From: Anthonomus grandis grandis
Taxonomy: Eukaryota; Arthropoda; Insecta; Coleoptera; Curculionidae
Assembly: GCF_022605725.1 (NCBI RefSeq)
Contig: NC_065549.1
Span: forward strand, 16,034,114-16,098,113
Length of the DNA: 64,000 nucleotides
Direction of reading: 5' to 3'
The notes under the pieces were generated by a model. That model was given only the letters and a program-made list of their open reading frames with translations, ran no database searches and was not told where the DNA came from. Below, one piece after another: positions 54,780 through 64,000 of this stretch. A program made the position numbers and the translations under genes. Every line of letters starts with the position of its first letter. Position 1 is the first letter of the stretch.

Positions 54780-56550
54780 ATTGAAAATTTTTATTTCCAA
54801 AAACGCGCAAGTGAAAATGCTAATCGACGTGTCCGAAAACTTAAAGAAGAAAAAAACACCTGAGTTTGAAATGAATTTGTTTCTTTCATCATGAATGCAC
54901 TGTATATGTTTAAATTATATTTATAACTTGGTGGAAACTATGTAAAAGCAGTAACAAGTTATTGACTTTAAGCTAAATAGTAGCTCCATGTGGAGATATT
55001 TTGAGGTACAAACCTGGTAGACGGAGGTTTTAAGTACACGGACTATAACTAGAATCGACTATATTAAAGTATCTTTCGCTAATGACTGACAGTAATATAA
55101 TAACTGAATCTCAAAATTAATAAGAAAGGAAGAATAGGTAGCAAAAGGATACTCTTTTAGATAGGATTTAAGCTTATAATATACCAGCGTGAAACTGCAC
55201 TAAGCAAATGCTGCAAAGCAAAAGAAAAACTGAGTAATGCGAATAAAGGTTTCATAATTATTTTAATAGAAATAGTAAAATAGAAACAAAATGAGTTTGT
55301 TCCGCACAAGAACCAGCCAATAAGCATCCAGCTTCATTCCAAAAATATGCAAAAATTTCATGATATGGTCTCGAATTTGTCAAGAAAATCCATAGGCAAA
55401 CCAGCAATTTTAGAAATTCATCAAAATACTATTTTGGTCTGAAGAAATCCTACACTCCTTATTGGTATAGGTCTAATGAACAAGAAAATGACCATAATAG
55501 AAGCAGTAAGCCGTTACTCCTTCGCTGACAAAAAATGCACAAGCTACTGAAACTAGTTTATTAGATTAGAACTAGATGAAACTAAAAATTAGGATTCTGA
55601 CACACTCGGCTTTATAGAAATAAGACAGCAATTAAGCTTTGCCTTCAATAATTCTTCTTTAATCATGTAACTTTATAAAATAATTTTTGTGTCACTAGCA
55701 AATTTTATTGTAAATGCAATTTAAGCAGAGCAAAGACGGCGTTCTTTGTCGATTATGATATCTTGCTGAATAAGTAAGATTAAATTAAATAGCAGTTGAA
55801 TACCAAAAGCAGTCGAGTCTCTCATATTGTTTCTTTAATGGAAGAAGAAAAGATCCAGTGCAAGATTCAGATCAAGCAAAACATAAAGACACTAAAAATT
55901 CGTGAAGAGTTAAGAAGTTAAATCTTCGATGCAAAAGTTAATAGTTCAATATTGGGTAAAAAGTCCAGGTAACTATAAAAAAGCGTCCTTACAGTTCTGT
56001 TAGTTAAAATTGCAGATAATGGGTTATAAAGCAAGTGTAAAGTCAGACTGCATTAACTTTAACGAAACATTAAGTCTTATAACCATCAAAGTCAAATTTT
56101 ATCAGAGTATTTCCTTCTATTGTTAGCAGAGACCTAACAGTCATGAGGATCGCGCACCTCTTACATGCAGTGGTGAAGAAGAAAGCAGTTAAACATTTAC
56201 TTCACTACCAAAACTAGGGTCAATCATATATGAGAGTCACTATTAATCATAATTAAGATGAAACAGAAGAAACCAATAAAGCTAAGATAAAATAAAAATC
56301 TGAATCTGTAATTGTAATTATTATCCCGAAATAAAAAAAAAATGCATTAAGTGTTTAGTTACAAATCCAAGCTGATTTTCAGATGAAAACTGCAAGCGTT
56401 AACCAAACTTCAAGCTCAGTAACTGGCTAACTAACAGAATGGATTTATCTGGTTATCTACAGTTAAAATGTCAAAACTGCTTTTGTTTAAGCTGCTGTGG
56501 AAAAAGCTACCAAAGCCTCACGATCAAAATAAAAGAGTCAATCTCGATCA
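54780..56550. other. AT-rich sequence, no supported gene
   Basis: All frames are broken frequently. No transposon or RNA signature was recognised. Confidence 0.4.
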
Positions 56551-56559
56551 GGCGTTTAA

Positions 56560-58724
56560 CCCTCCGTTGGTAAGGTTGGTAATTGTCACAAGATTGGTAA
56601 GCTGGGGTATAGCATACCCCAATAAAAAAAACAAACATGTTTCGAATATAAACTAAACATTTTTGAAATATTATCAATAAATAATGTTTTTGTATTGGTC
56701 TGAAAGTAAATAAAAATAAAACACATGACAAATAACCAACCAAAAAAAAATTAAACGTTTATTTTCAAAAGAGCTACGTTTTTACAAAAATTTCGAGCAA
56801 GACGCAACCAGGTATTAAAAATATATTATTATTTTGAAAATATTTACTTAAAAATTAATTTTTAATTAAGTATAAACTACAAATAACTAAAGAAAAATAT
56901 AAACTAATATATTGCTTTATGCTTTATGTACTATCTATAGAGCTACAGTTGTCGCATGTTTGCGCTGCATGACTCAGGCACACAAATTTATTACAGGCCT
57001 TACAAGTGTAAAATGATTTGCGATCTTTATTTCTTGGACATATATAACACCTTCTGGAAAATCTTTGCTTTTTGCGTTTTCTCTAACTGTTGTTTTGACA
57101 ATTTCCCCCTGTATATCGGAAATCTTACGTCGCACTGCTAGACTTATTCGCCGATTTTGCAGTCTACTCATTTGGAACGGTTTTACTAAACTCAAAGATA
57201 AATCTTTTAGAAAAAAGGGCCGTTTTAGATTTTCATTCATATTGCAATTAAAAATTACAAAAGCGTTTATAGCAGCTGAGTTTAGTAAGGAAAAGAATAG
57301 AGTTAGTGGCCACCTGCGGCTATTCCTTGATACACTATAAGTGGCAGACAATTGATCTACCGTATCTACTCCTCCTTTTGTCATGTTGTAGAACATTATT
57401 ATTTCTGGTTTATTTTGGTCCCTAGAATCGGGATCAATTGTGTTGTCATGATGGAGAGTTGATAAAAGGAGAGTATTTCTTTTTTTTTTTTGGAATATAA
57501 GAGACCAATGTTACGTCTGATTGAAATGCAAATTTGGAACTTCTTTCTTCTCGCTTTGTTGTGAGTAATTCGCCAGGAATTTCTCTTTTATTTTTTCTTA
57601 GCGTCCCCACGTAAGTTTATATTCTTTTAGTAACGTTATTACCAAGTCATAACTTGGTAATAACAGCCGGTTTGTTGCTAAGGGCGTACGGACCTTCAGG
57701 CGGCTAGCCTACATATGCTTCTAAGTTTAGTACATAAAATGTTTTTAAGTCTACAAGTGCAAATACCTTGAGGCCATATTTAGCTGGCTTGTTTGGTATG
57801 TACTGCCGAAATCCGCACCTACCGCGGAAAGACTCAAGTTTTTCGTCTATTGTTAAATATTCCAAAGGTACATAAGCTGCTTGAGAGTTTTTCACAAACC
57901 GATCAAATATTGCCTGAACTGGAGCTAGTTTATCAATTTTAAGTCTTTCCTCCCGAGAATCTTTATTGGCGAACCTCAGGCAGCTTAGTAGGAACCTAAA
58001 ACGCTTTAGGGGCATCGTTGCTCTAAACATGTCTATACCGGATCCATCGCTAGCCCAAAGCTCATCTAAATTTAACCTACTAGCCCTAAAACGACCACAC
58101 ATATATAGTATTCCAATTAGGGCTTTCATTTCTAAAGCTGTTGTTTGTTGTACGATCGGTTTGTCATTATAGTTTTCAGATTTCGTTTGAATTAACCGAT
58201 TAGTAGATTCAGCTATAGAGTCAATAATAAGTTCGTCTATAAAAATATTCCAACAGTCAAAAGGGGTTTTGGCGTCTTTAGCAACACCTTTTGGTCCCGG
58301 AAGATGGATAATAATATTTTCCTGACGTGTAAGCACAGCCTTATTTCCTGGATTAGCTACCCATTTAGTTTTTTTTGTCAACTCCCCATAAATACCTTGG
58401 CTTTACTTCAGGCGATAACTCCTCGACAATGTCATCTTCTAATGTGTGGTCGTCAAACTCGCCCTCAGAGCCGGATCTCTGATAAATTATCCGAAATTTC
58501 CCAAAGCCTCAACAATTTTTCTTGCTCTTTTTCATATGACCATCGAGCAGACATAATATCTACAAATGAAATTCAAGGTAAACAAAAAATATCAATAATT
58601 AAGAGTAATAATAATAATAATTATTATTTGTTATCACTTGACATTATATTTAAAGGTACTTACGAGATGACGTATTTTGCAACCGTATTTTGATATTAAG
58701 TAGGTCCTCCTTACTAACGGAGGG
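56560..58724 (-). mobile_element. piggyBac-type DNA transposon with both ends and TTAA target duplication
   Basis: The left terminus is TTAA-CCCTCCGTTGGTAAGG. The reverse-complemented right terminus is TTAA-CCCTCCGTTAGTAAGG, so the 16-bp inverted repeats differ at one base. TTAA lies at 56556-56559 and 58725-58728, the duplication expected for this superfamily. An inner perfect hairpin, TGGGGTAT-AGC-ATACCCCA, lies at 56603-56621. The element is 2,165 bp and encodes one broken transposase on the minus strand. Confidence 0.92.
56938..58555 (-). pseudogene. piggyBac transposase, internally deleted and frameshifted
   Basis: Read on the minus strand: an N-terminal MSARWSYEKEQEKLLRLWE, an acidic region (EGEFDDHTLEDDIVEELSPE) after a frame change, then a long frame 58381-57704. 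That frame holds PFDCWNIFID, LIGILYMCG, LWASDGSGIDMFRATM and YLTIDEKLESFRGRC, where the Asp of TIDE is the first catalytic residue. A stop follows NLEAYVG. Next come GTLRKNKREIP and FYNMTKGGVDTVDQL, the block with a later conserved Asp. The 'DNWFTS' region with the second catalytic Asp is absent, so about 40-60 residues are deleted. The C-terminal cysteine-rich domain (RCYICPRNK, CKACNKFVC) is complete but in another frame, after a shift near 57080. The transposase normally cuts and pastes at TTAA. This copy cannot. Confidence 0.85.
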
Positions 58725-58729
58725 TTAAT

Positions 58730-61080
58730 TTTCAGGCAGATCCAGAAGTAACAAACTATAAACTGGGCCATTGGACAGCTAGTATTTTAAGATTTCTGGT
58801 TCTACCAGAAGGAAAATTCTCAAATACATCGTAGAATATGGTGTCTATTTGCAGTTTCAAAAAACCACTAATATCTGCAGAGGGTCTTATTGTCAAAAGC
58901 TCAATTTGCTGGAATGGAGAGTCTTCTCCTCATGAGTTTTGCACTTAATAAATGCTTTTAATAACTTTAAAATATATCTATTAACATTTTAATAAAATAT
59001 CACTTAGTATAGGCATTTTTACAGAAAGAAACTTGATACAGACAAATAGCTTAATTTAACAAAAGAAAGTTCACTTCCGTGGGAAAAATAACATATGCGC
59101 GTATTGACTGAAGAATTATGTATCTTTTTTATGCGTCTCCCAAGAGTTTATTTTGCTGAAAGCCTTTTCGATTCTTGCCCTATAGTTAACTGAAAATAAA
59201 TGGGGCTTAATTTGTTATTTTTATGAATCGAATCGTAAAAGAAGGGTGTTGGATTAGGACCAAAATAATCTATATTATTGTTCCTATTTCAATGCACTTT
59301 AAAATTAAAACTACTACTTTATTTAATGGAGCGACTTCTGCGAAAGCTCGAAAAATATTGCTAGGGGTAATATTTACGACTCATCCACGCTATTATTTCC
59401 AGTAAATAAAAAATGAAAGAATGTGGAAAATGATCCTAGAATTTAGAATATTATAAAGCGACCCCGTTTTATCGTCCAGAGAGCCCTTAAAGGAGTTTTA
59501 CGGCATGGTGAGTCAAAAGAAATATGAATGACAATAATGTTTGATGACCCTAACCCCTTGTTTTACTGCTTGTTTTCGTCAAGAAATTTTTTGAGGGCTT
59601 ATAAACTCAAAACTGCTACGTTCCATCTTATGTGGTGTTTTAATTCTATCCTCAAATGGCTAAAGAAATTGTTAAATGGTTATGAAATCGATTGATGATT
59701 TCATAACGAATAAGAAAACTGTCAGAAACTTAAAAAAAGTATTTTATTAGAAGAGCAGAAAATAACTATAAGGAGAACAGAGGTAAACTTTAAATTGATT
59801 TGGAAAAAAGAAAATGGTAGAAATATGATAAATAGATTAATCACTATTACTGAAATGAGTTATTTAAAAGTAAAATAGAAAATTCGAAAACTTTCGAGAT
59901 AAAATTTTTCTGTGATCTAAATTTATTGATGTTTAACTCGAAATGAATCATTCAACTAGAACAAATATCCGAATTTATGTATACTTTAATCAATTTGTGG
60001 CTAATTAAATGTTATCACAGGTATTAGAGATTGTTATGATGAAAATAATTACTGCTGTGCATAAAAGAAGTTTCAAGAAGTACAACAGAGTTGAAAAGTA
60101 GAATAACTCTTTCACTCTTAAATCATTAAATCAGTTGTAATGGTGCTTTAGTCCAAGGTACTTTTAGCATTGAAGGGAGTTGTGAATTTCATACCCATAG
60201 ATCCTATTTTAATGCAACTCATACTTATAAATGAATACAACGTAGGTGATATTAAAAGAAGTTTTCTACCATCAAGATATTATTACGGCGACAACTACGT
60301 GATATTATAACGATTGAAAGTTGACGAATTTCTTAGATAAATACGAACAAGTCACAGCTTCTTAGCTCAGAAAATGAAACATATTGAAGTAATAAAAGTC
60401 TCATATAGGACGATTTCAATAACTCTACCAAAGGAACCTAAAGTTTCTCTGAGTTTATGTGTTATGCCAAGGATTAAGTAATTGTATCGTTTGATATGTT
60501 GGATAGGTTTTCTGCTATCCTCTATAGCTGGTAACATTCACATCATAAAAGCATTATAGCGGTTTGATCTGATCCTCTTCTGATCTCGTACATTTTTTAT
60601 ATTCCCTTACTCTTACTTCAGTACTTTATTATTAAGTCATCCATCAAATTGGATCAAAAAAAGGTAGATTTTGATATTGTCCTCTGACGTAAGAAATTCT
60701 ACTTTATATTGTAACTTTACTTATGTTTCATTTAATTTTTTTCAATTGTATTGCTTCTACAGCCCAATCTCCTGAGGCCTTTCGTCATATGTACTTTTAG
60801 AATTAGAATAAAGAACTAAAACAGTTAAAGTTCCATCGTAGTCATAGTTTTGTATGATGCTGCAAAGTAAAATAAAATTTAATATTCTTTCTATTGCAAG
60901 GCATAATTTTTAATACAAATCAGTTCTTCTGATAAATGAATCATGGACCTCGTGACACAGAGATAAATGTCTTATGTGTTCGTCAAAATCAAGATATAAG
61001 CCTCTTGTCTTTATCGACTGAATAGCCACAATACAATTCAATAATATCCTAATAAACCTATCGTCTAGCAATGATCACTA
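58730..61080. other. AT-rich sequence, no supported gene
   Basis: No domain, repeat end or RNA gene was seen. A 60-codon frame at 59223-59405 is unrecognised and probably chance. Confidence 0.4.
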
Positions 61081-61084
61081 AAAA

Positions 61085-61800
61085 TATCTAGTTAATAAAA
61101 GCAGTTGAGCAGCATTTACGAAGTAATGTCTAGTCCTTTTTTCTTTTGCAAGAATCTCCAGTCTTTTTTCAATAATCACTGATATATCACGCTGAATATT
61201 GAGTAAAACTAACCCATTGGGTCGTTTTTCTCCAGTTTTGTTACGCAGATATGTCTTTAATATCCGTAAAATTAAAAATGACCGTTCACTTCAAACTACT
61301 GTGATTGAGAGGTTAGAGAAATGTTTTTAGTGGCTTCCTGAGAGAAAAAGTTATTTAACAGGTTTCAAAATTAAAAAATCGGAATTTATTTCTTCAGTAG
61401 TTTCAGTAAATTCACTTGGCCATACTTCTTTGAAAACGGAGATGGTCTTGTCCAATTCAACCTAATCAATCTCTGCATCTCTTGCTGATATAACATTTTG
61501 TATTTTGGAAAGCAGATCTCGTTACTTTAAACATTTTCATTCAACCTCTTCAGAGTACTGAGTACTTGTTCAAGAAGCGAATAGAGATTAATCGCCTACA
61601 GTACTCCAAGATTTCCAGCATAGTTGTTCTGACTTTTCTGACGTTCTGCTTGTCGAGGAACAGTCAGCATAGTATCAATCGATTTAATAATGTATATCGT
61701 TGATTCGAAAATTTCTCGGAATGTTTTGTCTGATTTGGTACGCATTTTGTCCTTTAGTTCATCATTGACATTATTTGCTTATTCAATGCATTTACTCGAA
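61085..61800 (-). pseudogene. hAT-type transposase remnant (P52rIPK/ZMYM-like), minus strand
   Basis: On the minus strand the C-terminal dimerisation block is clear: SERSFLILRILKTYLRNK and TGEKRPNGLVLLNIQRD, then IIEKRLEILAKEK. Upstream the text DTMLTVPRQAERQ and LLEQVLSTLKRLNE fits the region preceding it in proteins annotated as 52 kDa repressor or zinc-finger MYM-type 1-like, which derive from hAT transposons. Stops and frame changes are frequent. The N-terminal zinc finger and the catalytic core were not found. Confidence 0.6.
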
Positions 61801-61989
61801 CTTTTAGTTAATCCAAAAATTGGTTAAACAATGTCAATGAAATTATAGCATTTGTTCGAATTGAAGCACGCTCACCCTAAAAGACTCGTTTAAAAATGAT
61901 TCGGCCGAAAATTTAAAGTGTTTAAAATGTTTTAAAATTAAGGGCCGATATTTCGTTCCAATTAATTTTTTCACACACGTATTGCAGCA

Positions 61990-63665
61990 AAAGCGTGAAT
62001 AACATGCAGTTGCTGTTTCGTCGATATTCCCAATTATTGCGGTTTGACCATCAATTCGACCAAGAGCTAAAGCTTGCAGCATTCAGTGTTGATCTATGGT
62101 ATCAAACGCTTCCTCGTAGTCTATGGATACAAGTATAAGTGGCTTGTTGTATTCCTTACATTTCTCTATTAGAGTTTTAATGACCTACAAGGGTCATCAA
62201 AGTGTATCAAAAACTTCGAATCGAATCGAAATGCGGAATCCAGCCTGTTAACCTCCCAGTTTGTTTGTAAATCTCTTTATTATAATTTTCATAAATAGCT
62301 TGTAAAGATGGGATAAAAGGCTAATGGGTCGATAATGCCCTTCTTGTGCATGAGAACTGAATTTTGCTATTAATAAAGGTTGTTTCTTTCAGAAAACATA
62401 TATCTAAAAAGTTTTAAAGTAAGTAAAAGTAAAAGTAAAGATCTGTTCTTCATTTAAGAAAGACAAGCTTATATTTCATTATGGTATTTCAGGGAAATCT
62501 TCAGATAATACTGAACGATATTGTAAACACGGAGAAGCCAGCTAATTCTCCCTCATTCGGGAATGACACAAGTGGTACACCGCACGACATAGAAGGTTAA
62601 GCGAGAATCTTCCGGAACAGCATCCTGCCGAGTATATAAGGAGCCGCATTGCCGATAGAAGTCAGTGGTCAGTTCAGTGAAGTAGATTTCGGAATATTGG
62701 CGTGAAATTAAATAGTTGTAGGCAGAGTAAAAATAAATATCTCTAGTAGTCGTGAGTTATGAGTGTGTATAAATAAATTATATATAAATTAAAATTTAAT
62801 TAAAATAAATTAAATTAAAATAAATTTATAAATAAATTATTTTACTATTTTTGATTGTTTTAATTTACACCTAACGAACGAGAAAAATGCTACAGTACAT
62901 TTTGAATTTTCGGTATCTGCTTTGGTTCAAGAAAATTCTTGTCTTTCTTCTAAAGCTTTTTGTAAAAATTATCTATAATCCCAAGCATATCCTCTCTATT
63001 GGTTTTTGTAGTGCTACTTTTATCAAGCAGTTTGAACATGTTTCTTTTTTCCGTAGCATCCTCAAACTTTTATTGTTTCCTATAACTTGAGATATGTGCT
63101 CGCTGTTAAATTTTCTGATATCTTTTATAACTGATTTGGAGACATCGTTGTTGATTTCCTTTAGAATAGCGGAATTTGCCGTGTATTTTTCTCAGATCTC
63201 TCTCCTCTTCTTCATTAGGTTTTTCGTATTTTGGCTTAGTTTCTCCTGTTTGTCTTTAACCCTTTGGCTGTACCTTTCTTGAGCCTTGAAGCCTTTGAAC
63301 TTATTTGTCTGTTTAGATCACCTACGCTGATCTTTTACAATTAAAGCTGCTTCTCTTTCGTATTAGATCTTGATAGATGATCTTGATCTTTGATAGATGT
63401 CCATGTTTTGCCTGAGGAGGCAGGTACCGTATTTGCTCTTTCTCCATAATATTCACCTCTATTCTTGCTCTAACTAGCTGATGGTCGCTGCGTACAGAGA
63501 ACTTGTTTAGTACGGAACATTTTGGCGAATTTTTTTCTTGTCACAAATTATAAAATCAATTTCCCTTTTTGTTGTGTCGAGTAGTCTAAGAGAATAATGA
63601 CTCTTGGAGAAACGCTGTGAACTTCAATAATGAACCTATATTTGTGAACGATAAAACCCACTCCT
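61990..63665 (-). mobile_element. RTE-like retrotransposon, interrupted by an LTR, minus strand
   Basis: Minus-strand order is correct for one element. The endonuclease end is KFSVRSDHQLVRARIEVNIM (63520-63440), with the SDH catalytic motif. The linker follows (KLSQNTKNLMKKRRE, VIKDIRKFNSEHISQ, then NREDMLGIIDNFYKKL and PKQIPKIQNV near 62900). After a 358-bp insertion there is SEDFPEIP near 62495. Then come YRPISLLSHLYKLFMKIIIK (about 62335), VIKTLIEKCKEYNKPLILVS, DYEEAFDTIDQ and MLQALALGRIDGQ (about 62080-62040). The remaining polymerase core is missing, replaced by the hAT remnant. Many frame changes. RTE assignment is firm. Confidence 0.7.
62518..62875 (+). mobile_element. probable solo LTR inserted in the RTE element, with GAACG target duplication
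   Basis: The 358-bp segment is flanked by GAACG at 62513-62517 and 62876-62880. Near its ends lie TGTAAA (62522) and TTTACA (62864-62869), the short inverted repeat usual for LTRs. A promoter-like TATATAAGG lies at 62633, and about 30 bases later AGTCAGTGGTCAGTTCAG resembles the initiator region of insect LTR elements. AATAAA signals follow near 62732 and 62777. It splits the RTE coding sequence precisely between PKIQNV and SEDFPEI. No internal retroviral-type region is present, so recombination to a solo LTR is the simplest reading. The bases outside TGTAAA...TTTACA but inside GAACG leave the exact borders uncertain. Confidence 0.5.
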
Positions 63666-63669
63666 TGTG

Positions 63670-64000
63670 CTATATCCTTTTCTCTCATATAGTGCAATCG
63701 ATTATTTAATTTAATTATAATATGTTAATTGAATGTATATTAGAGGAGTACAAACTAGAACGAGAGAGCAACAAGGCTAAGAAAAAGGAAGAAGAGGAAA
63801 AAAGACAAAATTAAGAAAATCAGATATTTATTTAAACTCTAAAAAAAACAATCCATTTGATAAATTCACAAGACGAAATTAGGAACGTAGCTTAGATAGC
63901 CCGCGATCTCGCGACCCTCCGTATGAGCCTAAAAAAGACATAACATAATCCCCCACATAATACAGAAAGCTGTATTACAAGGGATGGTTTATTACATTAA
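63670..64000. other. window end, no supported gene
   Basis: AT-rich sequence with a Glu/Lys-coding run around 63755-63810 and a CpG-rich GCCCGCGATCTCGCGACCC near 63899. Nothing assignable. Confidence 0.4.

Noticed and set aside
58304..58693. Plus-strand open frame of 129 codons
   Set aside because: It is antisense to the N-terminal part of the piggyBac transposase and lacks a domain.
62887..63282. Two hydrophobic plus-strand open frames resembling membrane proteins
   Set aside because: They are antisense to RTE linker coding sequence, where Lys/Glu-rich codons read backwards as Phe/Leu.

Overview
The window looks like a piece of an AT-rich insect nuclear genome. A beetle or similar insect is likely, but the sequence does not fix the order. 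The reasons are the transposon mix (many decayed non-LTR retrotransposons, piggyBac, mariner, hAT), the short introns with GTAAGT-type donors, and the one clear host gene. Almost everything recognisable is transposon-derived, and most retroelements are 5'-truncated and frameshifted.

Layout. 0-5.5 kb: mostly featureless, with one exon-like segment and one GC-rich island. 5.5-20.2 kb: about ten decayed non-LTR reverse-transcriptase fragments on both strands. The best kept (18.4-20.2 kb) retains the FADD active site. Three copies of an uncharacterised dispersed repeat lie at 16.4, 18.0 and 21.1 kb. 20.4-20.7 kb: a Myb/SANT-like (zeste-type) domain remnant. 22.5-24.7 kb: a non-autonomous-looking DNA transposon with a truncated transposase-like reading frame between arrays of TTATA-type subterminal repeats. 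25.3-27.9 kb and 33.0-36.7 kb: two related but distinct DNA transposons, each encoding a protein with an SDxCxGQNRN motif. The protein family is usually left as uncharacterised (I recall the DUF7869 label). Each element has its own terminal inverted repeats, many internal copies of its terminal motif, and a self-complementary 4-bp A/T flank. I consider these two the most interesting system here. 28.8-31.4 and 37.2-38.6 kb: further non-LTR pieces.

42.1-45.3 kb (minus strand) holds the only convincing intact host gene. It is an intronless ORF of about 1,070 residues with an EF-hand-like motif and about eleven WD40 blades, matching the WDY/WDR49/WDR64 family. WDY is Y-linked and male-specific in Drosophila. 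45.9-48.2 and 50.2-52.9 kb: two long non-LTR copies, the second with a recent 638-bp tandem duplication. 54.3 kb: a mariner transposase remnant. 56.56-58.72 kb: a piggyBac element with both ends and TTAA target duplications but an internally deleted transposase. 61-63.7 kb: a hAT remnant, then an RTE-type retroelement interrupted by a probable solo LTR with a 5-bp target duplication.

The genes do not form a pathway. The window is a layered record of transposon insertions around one probable sperm-related gene. No rRNA, tRNA, CRISPR array or operon was seen.
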